From Rhodosorus marinus (lineage: Eukaryota; Rhodophyta; Stylonematophyceae; Stylonematales; Stylonemataceae): DNA of 64,000 bases. Every line of letters starts with the position of its first letter. The first letter of the stretch is position 1. Under the pieces are notes generated by a model that searched no databases, had not been told where the DNA came from, and worked only from the letters and a program-made list of their open reading frames with translations. The translations under genes and the position numbers were made by a program. The stretch is from the NCBI GenBank assembly GCA_029953675.1, contig JAMWBK010000011.1, positions 1,364,001-1,428,000 of the forward strand. Reading direction: 5' to 3'. Positions 1-11,100 of the stretch are shown here, in pieces.

Positions 1-430
1 AGTTTGGGTCTGACCATGCGGAGTTCACCAACCACAGAGCGTGGGTGTATCCATGTCGTCGCTTCCGTAACCGAGTCGATATGCTGCCGCCAGCTCTGGG
101 AAGTGTTTGTCGACAAGCTTCTTAGCCACGCGTCGATCAATTCGGTTAAATGCATTCTCAAGGTCAAGCCTGAGGACCACTGAATCAGGTTCGCATGACA
201 AGTGGGCCTGGATCGCATGCAGCGAGCGTTCACACCCGCCGCTGACGCCAATACCGAGTTGTAGTGGCACCAGGAGCTTGCGCACCCCGTCGACTACAGC
301 GCGAAGGGCCCGCTGCGTCGCTAGCTTTCGTAGAACCTCTGGTACGCCGATGGGCCGAACGCCGGGGTTTTCCTGGGGTGCTGATCCTTGCTTAGGCTTC
401 GCGAATGGTAGGAGTCTGCTGCTGCGAAGG
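1..430 (-). pseudogene. Non-LTR retrotransposon RT fragment, family C-like (N-terminal RT motifs)
   Basis: The minus strand encodes the start of a reverse transcriptase domain. It has an RPIGVPEVLRKLATQR stretch, then a GIGVSGGCERS segment and motif A as RLDLENAFNRIDRR. It runs off the window edge before motifs B and C. Nearly the same protein occurs on the plus strand from 34245, so this is one repeat family. It probably belongs to the same copy as the minus-strand reading frames at 621-3033, split by an A1 fragment at about 430-536. This is a fragment, not a working gene. Confidence 0.75.
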
Positions 431-536
431 GCGCGAGTCAGAGTCGGGGAGAATTTCTCCGGAGCGGATGCGAGTTGTCGCAGTGTGGACGCGCGTCATC
501 AGCGTGTTGTCTCTCGCTTCTCAGGGTAGTTAGCCT
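430..536 (+). mobile_element. Family A1 retrotransposon 3'-end remnant
   Basis: The last codons, DARHQRVVSRFSG and stop, match the end of the A1 element at 18185-18229, and both are followed by CAGGGTAGTTAG. This is a 5'-truncated 3' end sitting in the opposite orientation inside the minus-strand family C copy. The next bases to about 620 hold nothing I recognise. Confidence 0.6.
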
Positions 537-620
537 CTGAATAAACGGATCATCATCACTCGAATCAATGCCACTTGTGTCTGTTCAGTTCCACCTTGTG
601 TTTGTTCCGCTCGGAGTCCG

Positions 621-1352
621 CTAGGGCCCGGGCTCTTGACCCTGAGGGAGACGTGCCACAACGGACAGGAGTCCCTCTTCAGCCGCCGTTGTCGGATCCG
701 ACCTGTGCTTAAGGGCGTCGGTATCCAGGTTGAGGGAGTTCAGCTCTTGTGCGACCTCGTCGGGAAGGTCACCCCCGGCCGGGTCGGGAAAGAGCGCTTT
801 GAGTTGGCGCCAGGTAGCCTCCGCAAAAGGTGCCATCTCGGTGGCCTGTAGTCGACGGGCAGCATCTGAGAGCCGCCCCAAATGTGCTAGCTTCAAAGCT
901 TGCTTGTGGCGCCCCAGAATTTGGCGTCGAAAGGCGTCAGCTCCTTCCAGTGCGATTGTATGCGGCAGCGTAGACGCCTTGTCTTCTAGCGCGCTCCATA
1001 CCGTAGAGAATTCTCCTTCAAGTACGTGCGTTGCCTGAGTGCCAGGATCAAGTGCAGAGTGTCCAAGCACGAGGCCGGGAAGTCCGACAAGAAGCAGGCT
1101 GGCGTTCGGTGGTGCGCTGCTGTCCATGGCAAGCTCTAGTGCCGCACGGAGAAGGCGGTTCCACGTATTGACCTGGGCGCGTGGCAGGAATCGCCCTGTG
1201 GGCACCGGACAGTGTGTAAGACGCGTCCACTGCCTGCCTCCTTCCGTCACGTCGTCGACGAAGTCGCTCCACCGTTTAATCCAGTCTTGAAGATCCGAGA
1301 AGAACCTAGGCTCGTCGCGGCGTCGCTTCATTCCCCTACTTCTGCTTGGCAT
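621..1352 (-). pseudogene. Retrotransposon ORF2 N-terminal region, family C-like
   Basis: This is a 243-codon frame, rich in Ala, Leu and charged residues. It contains HKQALKLAHLGRLSDAARRL followed by a WRQLKALFPDP motif. A segment of this sort, with a basic helix, 'G-R-L-x-x-A-A-R-x-L' and then an 'LFP' motif, commonly lies just upstream of the RT in non-LTR elements. The A2 copy has an equivalent (GGDLRRAAGILQQRQ). The RT itself follows on the same strand at 430-1. It is read as the N-terminus of ORF2; no catalytic residues are present here. Confidence 0.55.
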
Positions 1353-2256
1353 TATTGCGTTGTGTTTTCCTCGCGATCCTACGTGTCCATTGCGTGTTGG
1401 TTAGGGTGAGTATCCGCCTGGCTCACATTCGTATTCTTCGGGGTCTCCATTGATACCGGGGTCATCTCTGTATCTGGTCCGGGGCCAGCAGCGGATACTC
1501 GCTGACGCTTCTGTTGAGGTGGCTCCGGAAGGTTGCAGGGGAGTTCCGCGTGGGGATTGTCCTCGCGGTCAGTCTCCGCCGGTACTTGGGATGTTGCCCC
1601 GGAATCACCCTGAGTGTCAACAATCGCACGGGCTGCCTGTGCGTCACCCTGAAGAGACGAGGCTTCAGCGTCTGAGCTCGTTGCGGCTGCAGGCTCTGGG
1701 GGTTCCGCGCTCTCCCCGGGTACCGCGGGCGGAGATTGTCTTGCTTTGAGGAGTTCCAGTCGTGCCTCAAGATACTCGTGGAGCGCTGCGAGAGTATTGG
1801 AGGAGAGATGCCGCCGGCGGATCTTCGAACGAGTCCAGATAAGCTGTTCGATGGCCCGCTTCAGAGTTTGGGCCGCAATATCTGCGGGGCAATACCTTGG
1901 CGTTCTAGGTAGCCGAGCAGGTTGTCAGGCTACAGAGTCTCGCCAGTGTACAGGCTCACTTGACAATCCGCGTGTCGCAGGGTAAAGGATCCGAAAATCC
2001 CTGTTCGGAAAACTCCCCGAGAAATCGCGCTTTGTAGAATCGGGATCGCATCTGGATGGAAGAGCATGCAGGCATGGGATGCAATGAAGTCCACATGTGC
2101 CGCATAGGAGCTGGGGATCCTCAGTATTCTGCAAAGAACCGCTAAAAAGTCCGCGGGAGCCACCTCATCCATCCTGGGGGGTCGCACGTTCCGTAGGGAG
2201 GCGAGGACCGGTGTGACGTCGGGTCCCCAGCCTGACCCCCCGACCGTTGCGTGCAA
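1353..2256 (-). pseudogene. Retrotransposon ORF1/ORF2 junction region, broken
   Basis: Several short minus-strand frames lie here in different registers. The segment at about 1462-1600 is repeated at 39290-39411: both encode a PTRNS..ATFR..LNR motif and share most of their nucleotides. The region therefore belongs to the same repeat family as the frames on either side. The changing frame suggests indels. No domain recognised. Confidence 0.45.
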
Positions 2257-3033
2257 TTACCGCAGAGCTGCCTGCTGGGTCTGCGGTCCTGGGCGTGCAA
2301 CAGTTCTGAATCGAGCATCTCCTCTTCCTGGGGCGCACTGAGCTGCGAAATCGGCGTACGTTGGCCTGGCATTGCCGTTCCCAATGGCTGGGAAAGCCTC
2401 TGCATATTGCCCTGGATCGAGGACACCTGTCTCTCTCGGGCGCATGGAGCGAGTTCCTAAATCTTGGGCACCTGTCCTTGTCTGGTTATATCTGGGTATC
2501 CACGTCCCCAGATCTCCGGTCCCGTCCGAGATTTGAATTTGCTGGCGTCGTTGCATAACGGCCCTGTTGATCTCCTGTTGCTGTCTCCGTGGGGGGGGAG
2601 AATTCTCGCTTCCCTGGCCCCAAGTCCACATCTGGGGCGAGTCTGCTAGCTGGTGGAGGCGTCGAGTGACGCCAGTGAGGTCGCTGGTGCTCCCAATGCG
2701 GGAGTACAACTTAAAGCTCGCCTTGTAGAACTCCTCCACGGCTGCTTCCCCAATGCCCACACCATAACAAAACTGGTCACAGGTGCGCAGCTGTTGCATG
2801 AAAGAGGCGGCTGGATCATTAGTGGCATCAGTCTCATTCCTGCTCCCTGCCTGCGTAACGTCTTCTGCTGGTGTCGATGTCCTTGGTTGCTGCTCTGCTC
2901 CCACAGCGCGGAGCTGTAGTGCATGTAACACTTCCATGGCACCCGGTGCCGGTGGACCGGGGATGAGAATTGGCTCTGGGTACGGCCCCCGCACCTCCCG
3001 CACTATCATATTCTTCTGGTTTCCGAATTCCAA
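2257..3033 (-). CDS. Putative retrotransposon ORF1 protein (unrecognised)
   Basis: An open frame of 258 codons lies at the upstream end of the minus-strand family C copy. It is Pro-rich near the start (PYPEPILIPGPPAPGAM). A middle part (FMQQLRTCDQFCYGVGIGEAAVEEFYK) looks folded, and the Gln/Arg-rich end (RRQQQEINRAVMQRRQQ) could bind nucleic acid. I see no zinc knuckle or RRM. By position, before an RT ORF and right after a retroelement tail, it would be ORF1. A host gene is not excluded. Confidence 0.4.
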   Translation of the reverse strand: MEFGNQKNMIVREVRGPYPEPILIPGPPAPGAMEVLHALQLRAVGAEQQPRTSTPAEDVTQAGSRNETDATNDPAASFMQQLRTCDQFCYGVGIGEAAVEEFYKASFKLYSRIGSTSDLTGVTRRLHQLADSPQMWTWGQGSENSPPPRRQQQEINRAVMQRRQQIQISDGTGDLGTWIPRYNQTRTGAQDLGTRSMRPRETGVLDPGQYAEAFPAIGNGNARPTYADFAAQCAPGRGDARFRTVARPGPQTQQAALR

Positions 3034-3059
3034 CTTTGCTCCACGCCAACCCCAGAGCT

Positions 3060-3112
3060 TTTACCCCAAACTAACCCAACCACCCCAGGTTACCCCAGAC
3101 TAACGTAACCGT
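3060..3112 (-). repeat. Retrotransposon tail repeats (GTTAGTCTGGGGTTAC-like)
   Basis: Read on the minus strand, the 3' end of the neighbouring B fragment runs into imperfect repeats of GTTAGTCTGGGGTA and GTTAGTTTGGGGTA. The next retroelement fragment then starts on the same strand. The same tail is seen at 4960, 20730, 28399, 32060, 32145, 33860, 34230 and 39430. Confidence 0.6.
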
Positions 3113-3695
3113 AAGCTTTACTGGGCAGCTGCTTACTGCAGCGTAACACTACTTCTATCGCTATCTAGGGGAATACTTACTACAACCCCGCTACCGGGGT
3201 CTCATGCTACGTTCTAAAGAAAAAAAAGGCACCAGTGGATTCTCCAACTGGTCCACGCGCAAAGCGCTTAGCGCTATCTCCGCATTACCTCGCCAAAGTT
3301 GCCGGTTTATCTGCGATCTTATATCGCTCAGTTCTAGTCTCCTGTGCAAGAAATGCTTGCAGCTGTCCGGCAGAAACTCCTGTGCCATCGGTCCAGTCCG
3401 CCCAAATGTTTCTATTGCAATTGGGATGAACTTGTCATCCGGGTGTTCTAGCGTCATCGCCTCCTTGTAGTGCGCTTTCTTCCACCTCTCTGCACATCTT
3501 GCTGCATATCCACTCTGCTCCTGACTACGCCTCAGATACTTCCCTGGCAAAGGAGACATAACCGTCACGTCAAGCGCATACCGTTGAAATGTCCTCGGAT
3601 GCGTAGCAATGATGTCTGGCCGTAGCCCGTAGTTTTCAAAATACTTCTCTGGCTCCTGCTCGATGTCCACAAAGTTCCATCTGTTCAGCCACCGT
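3113..3695 (-). pseudogene. Family B retrotransposon 3' fragment (RLE domain and 3' UTR)
   Basis: A 159-codon minus frame (3191-3670) encodes the restriction-like endonuclease: LRPDIIATHP, then YALDVTV about 13 residues after the PD, then a Lys/Tyr-containing helix and the IAIETFGRTGPMAQEFL block. It ends in RSMRPR and a stop, followed by the B-type 3' UTR with its two stem-loops and the tail. It is 5'-truncated within the WNFVDIEQ segment and fused there to a family C 3' UTR. Confidence 0.8.
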
Positions 3696-4953
3696 AACCC
3701 CGTAGCCTTTATTGGGCAGCTACCTAATGTAGCGCATCACACGATCACTACGTACGCACTAATCAAACCCGGACCCCCTGTCCAGGCGTCTCATCTAAAT
3801 TCTACTTAGGAGAAATATCGGTCTATCTGCGCGATCTTTCTCGATCGCGGGCTCAACTAGCGCAGCATTGTGCTGCCACAAAATGTGGTTTAATTGACCC
3901 CTCACCGACGATAGATGGTAGTCACGATCATGCAGGTGCGCGCTCGCCGTTCGAAGAAATTCAAGGCTTGCCTGGCCCATTCGACCAAAAGTCTCAAAAA
4001 TGAACGGCACAAGAACCACATCTCGGTTTTCCCCCCTCAGCACTTCCTTACAATTCAACGCCTTCGCTTGTTCTGCTTGTTTCGCAGCATACCCGCAGTT
4101 CCAGCTCGTATGTCTCAACTGATGCCTTTGAAGTGGCGATGTCACCATCATATCCACCACGTACACGCATCCGCTCGTCGGGTGTCGTGCAACGATGTCT
4201 GGTCGAATTCCAGACCCAGAAAAGAACCCCTGAGGTTCTACTTGTATCTCCGTGAAATTCCATAGGTTTAACCATCTACTCAGTTCGACCTTTAGCTCGT
4301 AGTGCCTCTTGGTTCGCATCCCCGATGACTTCCTGCCGTGGTGCAGCCGCTGGATCCCACGCACATCGTGTGGTTGCTCGCAGACTCTGCACGTGTGTGA
4401 CCGGCCTATTCCTTGCAGTGGTAGCCCTAGAAGCATCCGCATGCTCCACAACATCTCATTTCGCGTCAACTGCCGCGGCCCTGTACTAGGACAGTCGCCT
4501 AGTCAGACCCTGCACCTCGTTCCGGATGCCGATTGGATCCTCGCCCGGTCTAGGTCGTCCAGCGTTGAATCCCCAGTAAGCTCCTCAAAGGCTTGTCGGT
4601 GACACTCTCGAGAGAGCGTTTTTGGGATCGGACCGTCAAACCTTTGGGTACCTGTTGTGTCTTCCGCTGTGCCTTCGGCCGAGTCCTCCAGAGGTTGCCA
4701 ATCGGCCAGCCTCTGGATCCGTGCACTGGTCGTCGCTGGCAAACGTCGTCTAATTGCGCGACTTGCCTCCACCAGTTGCCAAGCATCGGTTGCCATCGAA
4801 GTCGCACCCGTGGCAGCGATTCTCCTTGTGCAGCCGCAATGCACTCCTGGGAAAGCCGTTCGAGGTAGCGTGATTCAGTGGTGCTCTCTTGCAGGCTGTG
4901 CTTCCACCCTGCATGGAAGGCAACTGGTTGAATTCTCGTGCGCGTGGCAAAGC
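3696..4953 (-). pseudogene. Family C retrotransposon 3' fragment (zinc motif, RLE, 3' UTR)
   Basis: The minus frame 3795-4469 carries CRVCEQPHDVRGIQRLHH (a Cys/His knuckle) and then GIRPDIVARHP and VYVVDMMVTSP, the two halves of the nuclease site. The upstream frame 4503-4844 (SRECHRQAFEELTGDSTLDD) matches the pre-zinc-finger region of families B and D but is out of frame, so there is an indel near 4490. The 3' UTR at 3700-3790 has the same two-hairpin plan as B. The 5' truncation falls right after GTTAGTCTGGGG at about 4955. Confidence 0.75.
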
Positions 4954-4979
4954 CAACCCCAGACTAACTCCCCCGGGTC

Positions 4980-6545
4980 TAAGGGGGAGAAGCACGATTA
5001 CCTCCCCGGGTACGGCTGCGAGGTCGCAGCCGATGGATTTGCAGTCTTATGTCGTGAAGGAGGGCGGAGACTGGGCATTTGGCGTACGCGTTTATGAAGT
5101 TGGCTCCGGCGTTGGATTTCTCTGGAAAGAGGCTTGCTTTCCCTCCGTGGCAGAATTCCACCTGTCGCCCTACCTCGCGGCGAGCTCTTAGTGGCTGGGA
5201 CCATCCTGGACTTCATCTTTACGAGCCTTGCGAGTAACCTTCGGGACACCGTCATGTACGAATTTTTGGGGGTCATGCCGCGCCTGATTCTGGCCCCAAC
5301 TCACACGCCGGAGCGCAGATGGCGTGTCCAAGATCGGCTTGCCATGTTCCTGAAAGGGGAATGCGAGGTGTTGCAGCAAAGCTACTTGGCGTCGTTGGAA
5401 CCATCCGTTCGTCGGACCCGGGCTGGAACCGTCTCGCCCCTGACGGCTCGAGTACAGAAACGCCGTGCCGGACGAGAATCGATCCCGTTTTTGCTCCTGG
5501 CGTGAACTGCTATGGGGACGAACTGAGGCGATTGAGGACTCACCCGTTGACGGAGTTCTTGCCGATGAGGGAGAAGCTAGCCCCGGGTCACCTGTTGCAG
5601 ATTACTCAGGTCTGAGCCGATTGTGGAGCTCCCGCACTGAAGTGATTCAACATAGCCCTACCTGGGGCCAACACAGTGCCGCTCACGCAATCTTGCTCAA
5701 CTCTCCCATCACACCGCCTACCACCGCCGCTCGCCTTCGCGGCATGGGAGGCCATCTCTCGCACCTGTGCTTAACCACTCTGCCTTCGTCGCCGGGTCAC
5801 CGTCTCGATGCCTTCCAGTTCCGCTCCGCCGCACGGATCTACTTGGGTTTGCCACAAGCGCCGTGGCACTCTAATCGGCCGTCTTTCTGTCAGGGATGAG
5901 AGAGCCGGATTGACGCTAGTGGCTACCACTTCTTGGGTTCATGCGGACTGTTGCGAGGTCTCCGCACGAGCCGCAACACTCGTCTCAAGTACATCCTAAG
6001 CGAATGTTTAACTCGGGTAGGGCATACGGTTGAGGTGGAATCGGAACTACCCAGATCGGTCGCGGACACGGCGCCGCCCCACTGTATCGCAGATCTTCTT
6101 GTATCAGACCCTGCCGCCCGACGCTCAGCATATGTTGACCTTGCGATTACATGCCCTGTGGCGAGCGCCCACCTCACGGCTCCCGCCCGCCGCCGAGGGG
6201 CAGCCGCTTCGACTCTTCGACGAGTGAAGGAACGATGGTATGCTGAGAGCATGGCCAGTCTGCCATACGCCGAGGGTCGCTCCCACCGGTTCCAGCCTTT
6301 CATTGTAGAAAGCTTTGGTCATGTGGATAAGTCGGGTTTTAGAGTGGTTGCGGAAATGTTTTGCTGAGCATCCTACTGAGTACTTGGCGCTTTTACGGCC
6401 GTTGAGTGCCGCCCTGTGGCGATATTCTAGCAGCATGCTTGGCGAGGCGCGACATCGTCGCCTGGATTTGCACGCTTTCCTCCCTAGTTCTTAGTTCATT
6501 TTCACGCCTTGCCTAGCGCATCAGGCTATGCTGGAAGCGGGCCCC
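4980..6545 (+). pseudogene. Family A3 retrotransposon with the RT region deleted
   Basis: Frames at 5134-5460 encode the ORF2 N-terminal part (RWRVQDRLAMFLKGECEVL), which aligns with RRKLQMFLSGDFEDL of A2. At about 5460 the sequence jumps to the post-RT region (AVPDENRSRFCSWRELLWG). It goes on through LRGMGGHLSH, the HCIADLLVSD ... YVDLAITCP nuclease motif and the end of the protein. The whole RT core is missing. There is a stop near 5897 and a frameshift near 6340. The 3' end carries the A3 GCxTCAGGCTATGCT motif. Confidence 0.7.
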
Positions 6546-6975
6546 TTTGCCTTGTTCTAGAGATCACGTGACTCAAGAGCCAAGAAAGATGTCTCTAACG
6601 AAAATCGGTCTCTACAAGATTTGGAGGGCTTCTTTGTGGACTCTTACCATTTCGGCCTTGTTGGTTAGATTAAAACGAGTCATCGCGTAGACGGAAAAAA
6701 AAAGCACTATTGCAGTGTAAATGGAAAGTGCCAAACATTGCGGAGGTTCCTTGGCGAGGATTCCATGGTGAAGATATTGTATAGGGCTCTAGGTGGCGTT
6801 GCATGACCTAACGAAGACCCCTGAAAAACCGAGGGCCAAGAAAAAGTTGCGAACTCCCCAAGGGGTGCAAAATTCTTTTGCGACTTTGTGAATGCCTTCG
6901 GAAGTTCCACTTGAGACTTAGTTTCGTGGAGCAAGAATCCGGCTTCAACTAGTGTTTCTAGTCTCCCAAACTAAG
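6546..6975. other. No gene recognised
   Basis: This interval between two A3 copies shows no convincing reading frame. It is AT-richer than the flanks and has an A-run near 6693. It could be old host sequence separating the insertions. Confidence 0.4.
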
Positions 6976-7615
6976 GTACGTAGGGCTTCAGGCTATGCTA
7001 AGCAGTCCAGTAAAGCGGATTCTCCGTACGAGGCGTCACACTCGCCTCAAGTACATCCTCAGCGAATTTTTGACTCGGATAGGGCATACGGTTGAAGTTG
7101 AGTCGGAACTGCCAAGATCAATCTCGGACTCTGCACCGCCCCGTTGTATAGCCGATCTCCTCGTCTCCGACGCTGCTGCCAGACGCTCAACATATGTGGA
7201 CCTTGCGATTACCTGCCCCGTGGCCAGCGCCCACCTCACCGCAGCCGCCCGCCGCCGGGGGGCCGCGGCTTCAGCCCTTCGAAGAGTTAAGGAACCGGTA
7301 TGCTGAGAGCATGGCCAGTCTGCCTTGCGCTGAGGGTCGCTCTCACCGGTTCCAGCCATTCATTGTGGAAAGCTTTGGTCACGTGGATAAGTCGGGTTTA
7401 GAGTGGTTGCGGAAATGTTTTGCTGAGCATCCTACTGAATATTTGGCGCTCTTGAGGCGTTTAAGCGTCTCCCTTTGGCGATATTCCAGCCACATGCTTT
7501 CCGAGGCGCGCCATCGGCGCCTGGGGTTGCATGCTTCCCTCCCTAGTTATTAGTTCATCTTCACGCCTTGCGTAGCGCTTCAGGCTATGCTAGTAAAGTC
7601 AAGTAAAGTCGGGGG
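6976..7615 (+). pseudogene. Family A3 retrotransposon 3' fragment
   Basis: A short A3 tail (CTTCAGGCTATGCTAAGCAG) at about 6978 is followed directly by a 5'-truncated A3 copy. That copy begins within TRRHTRLKYILSEF and runs through RCIADLLVSDAAARRS, YVDLAITCP and the FIVESFGHVDKSGL block to LGLHASLPSY and a stop. A frameshift separates the frames at 6995-7306 and 7194-7553. It ends with the conserved A3 3' UTR and AGTAAAGTC tail units. Confidence 0.75.
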
Positions 7616-7870
7616 GAGTAAAGCGGAAATGTTTCACTGAGCATCCTGTTGAATACTTGGAACTTTTGCGGCGTTTACGTGTCTCTCTATGGCGATATTC
7701 GAGAAGCATGCTTGCCGAGGCGCGCCATCGGCGCCTGGGTTTGCACGCTTCCCTACCTAGTTCTTAGTTCCTTTTCACGGTTTGCGTAGCGCTTTAGGTT
7801 ATGCTAGTAAAGTCAGTCAGTAAAGCCCAGTAAGCGCAGTAAAGCCCAGTAAAGCCCAGTACAACCAAGC
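7616..7870 (+). mobile_element. Family A3 retrotransposon 3'-end copy and tail array
   Basis: A further head-to-tail A3 copy contains only the last codons (EARHRRLGLHASLPSS), the 3' UTR and a tail of several AGTAAAGCCC units. It starts immediately after the previous copy's tail. It borders the damaged 3' end of the modular Cys-rich gene. Confidence 0.7.
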
Positions 7871-7900
7871 TTTCCCAGATTAACGTAGCCAAGCGCTTAC

Positions 7901-7948
7901 CAACCGTGGCGCACAATCGCAAAATCCATCCACGTTTTTCGAGATGTA
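7901..7948 (-). pseudogene. Orphan exon of the Cys-module gene
   Basis: These 48 bases on the minus strand are preceded by CCCCGGCAG and followed by GTAAGC. They translate in phase 0 to a peptide ending NVDGFCDCAPRL, the C-x-C start of the modules encoded by the gene at 8146-13081. It lies downstream of that gene's present stop and right beside retroelement debris. It is probably a module exon cut off from the gene. Confidence 0.5.
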
Positions 7949-8145
7949 CTGCCGGGGTTTGAAGTGTTTGAGAAAACCAAAGCGCCCTGGTTAGTTCTAG
8001 CCAAAAAAGTCGGATACCAAGCGACCGCGGGGAGCGGTTCTGGGAGAGCGAGAGAGGAGTAGACCAACGAGTACCCACCCGACTGGGACAGAAGTTGTCC
8101 ACCTCCAGGTCCGCGAAGCTGGAGCAACGATCGCCTGCAATACAT

Positions 8146-11100
8146 TCAGCTTGACCTGGACGCTGGATCTTCGCAGCTGCATAGGTTGCCATCTCTACGC
8201 GGGATCTGTGAGATCATGTTTGTTTCACCATCAGTGATCCGACCATGAAGCGACGTCCAAAGAAACGTAACATCGGCGGCAAACTCTAGTAGTCGAGCCC
8301 AAAAAACAAATATAGAGTGCTGTCCCTTCTTCTTACCTCCCCGGGAGGGCATTGAAAGGCTCCCAAGGGGATGCATAAGGCGACTGTTTCGTCAAAGCAG
8401 TCCCCGTCTTGCCCGCAGAAGTCGCCGCAGGCACAGCCACCGGTCTCAAGGTCCAGCAGGACGACCTTTTTAATTTTGATGAAGAGGAACGAACGGGTGC
8501 TCAGTGGACTAGCTCTTGCGAGAACGTTCCGTTGAATTAAGGCTTTCCGGACGCTTACTCCTTCCTCACAACCGGTGCACTCTTCCAGCGGGTGCGTGAC
8601 GGCCGAGGTCACTTGGCACGCCTCGCCACTATCAGTGCAAGTAGGGTATGAGCATTCGATGTCACACCGACAGGCAAGGGTGCCCGGTACGGGAACAGTC
8701 GACTACAGGAGACGAAATTAAGAGAGAGAGCGGGGTTCGCGGCAAAAAATGTCAGACAGTGTTCGCTGGGGGGTGCAACTTCTCAGAGACACTGCGAGGG
8801 CCTACTCCCGGGACGCCATTCAATCTGCAAGGGTCTCCGACCGTCGCCGTTTTTGTAGTGCACTCTAAACCAGTACAAGTGTAGATCGTGCATGTGCTGG
8901 TCTCGTCCAATTTGCAAAAGCAGTCGTCGCCATCTCCGTTAGGGTCAAGTTCAACAGTCTGTGGGAATCGCAAGTTTCCAAAACTGGGTGAGTCAGCTGG
9001 GGCTCGTTCAGGCAGCAAGCCTTACTTGCTTTGTTCCAAGGTGGCGGTTGCATGACACGGCGACGGGTGAAGAAAACCCACTATGCCTTAATGAAAAAGG
9101 TTGCGTACCCCAGGCCTTGTACTGTAGCACAAATCTCCAGTATTTTTGGGCGCGTCAAAAGTGAAACCCACTGAAGTTCCGTTCTCAAGCTCCAGCCGAC
9201 TTTCATATCGGAGACTACATTCATCGATCACCTCACACACGCACACACCCGATTCGGTCTCAACTAGGGTCTGTCAAAAGTAGACAGAGGATGGAGGGGC
9301 ATGTGGACGCATGAACTGAATCAGAGGACATGGTTTGGGGAACAATAGGGAATTCATATTCCTGGAACAGGTTGAAGGCACTTCTTCTTCATCCGGAGAT
9401 GCGAAGTTGTGCAGGAGTGAGACTTGCGCTGTAGGCTTGTTCGCTTACCCCGGCGTTCCCGTTTAAGTTTGTACATGCCACTCCGACCGCCACTATTGTG
9501 GGCTGCGTTGGAATACTGCCGCACAGGGATGAACCGCTATCCAGACACTCCTGATAAACACAGGTATTATAGCAAACGCATTTTCCCTCCGTCGCGTCCA
9601 CAATAGCCCACTGTAAGTGCCCCAGCCCGTCGAGCGTTCGCGGAGAGAAGCAGCAGAGAGCCCACCGGATGACCCAACCGCAGCAAAACCATTTCGCAGC
9701 AGATATCGAAGAGCACGCGGCCAGTCAGGTTTCAGAATTTACAGTCAATACACAGCAAATACTCAGAAGTCATCAGAACAGAAACTTACGCTTGGTTTTT
9801 CGTTGGTACAGTAGGTTGTAGTGGGGCTGCCCTCAAACACGCAATTGTCGCCTACACACCCGAATTCCTCGCACTGGGTTATGCAGAGGCACGTCCCATC
9901 TAGATCTTGAATGGTCTACGTAGGGAGGGCAAGCGGAGGGTGGAGGCGGGGTTGTGAATACAACACGAAAAAAACGGACCCATTAGGTTTCCATGAGCTA
10001 TTTCGTCAGGTGGCCGTCGCAGTGGCAGTGGAGGGGCCAAAATAGGCTGAAAACACCTGCAGCCAAACCACTGCGATTGCTGGATATGGATACACAGACG
10101 ACTTACCCCAGAGACGCCATCGCTTCTGCAGGATTCGCCAATAAACGCCTCCCCCCCGTATAAATGGTCGCATGGAATTTTGGGTGGTGGCCCGCACACG
10201 CACATACCATCATCGCCACGTGAAAATACCTGACAAACCGCATTTACGTACGGTGATTTCAATCGATAGCAAGAAACGGGGCTGCATTAGGTCGCGGGAT
10301 CGTTTCTTTGCCAGATTTCACCTGCTTCTTGAGCAAGGGGGGGGGGGTTATACTGTTGTATATAAAACTCACAGGGGCTGCGTTGGAATTGGATCCATTC
10401 GAATCGAGAGGATAGAGGTTGCACCGTTCGCCGACGTCTACACATTTATCACTTGCAGCAAGGTAGCATGTCGTGTCCTTTGGGCACGGAAAATCTTGAC
10501 AAAAGCAGGTGCTTGAGCCAGCTTCCACAACGAGCACCTGTGCCATGGAAAGAACGCGGGCGTCAGGTTTTCGAGCGCAAGGCGATCGCCTAATCGTCCT
10601 TCTTTTCTATCCCGAGGATGGAACATACCCCGCTATCGCCACTCGAGCTCGTACAGGGGCGGCCAGAAAAACCCTTGGTACCATCAAATTCACACTCAGC
10701 TGCGCAGTAGCATTCGTTTCCTCCATCGAGCAGCAGAAACTGCGTTTAGGGACGTGAGCGTGAGCGTGAGCGATCAACAAAAAAAACCGGAGGGAGGTGG
10801 GTGAACGGCAAATGCGTTGAACAGCTCAGTGAAAAGCAGTTTTCTAGGATCAGCCGGTTTTTGGGAGGGGTTTTCTTACTCCGGGGAGACCGTTCTCATC
10901 ACCGCATGTATCCAGAGGACGGGCGTCTTGCTCGCAGAAGTCCTCGGTACAAGGACATCGGCTAAGCCGGCACAAGCAGTCTTCAGAGTTGGGATCGTTT
11001 ACGAGGACCTGCGCAAAACCCAACGAGAGTTAGAAATTAGTGGAAAGGGCCAGCTGCGGAGCTTTCGACGGATGTCGTTTGGACAGACAAGGCAGGAATT

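Noticed and set aside
3060-3115. Telomere repeat reading of the GTTAGTCTGGGG units
   Set aside because: The units are few, irregular and always attached to retroelement 3' ends; no long uniform array is present.
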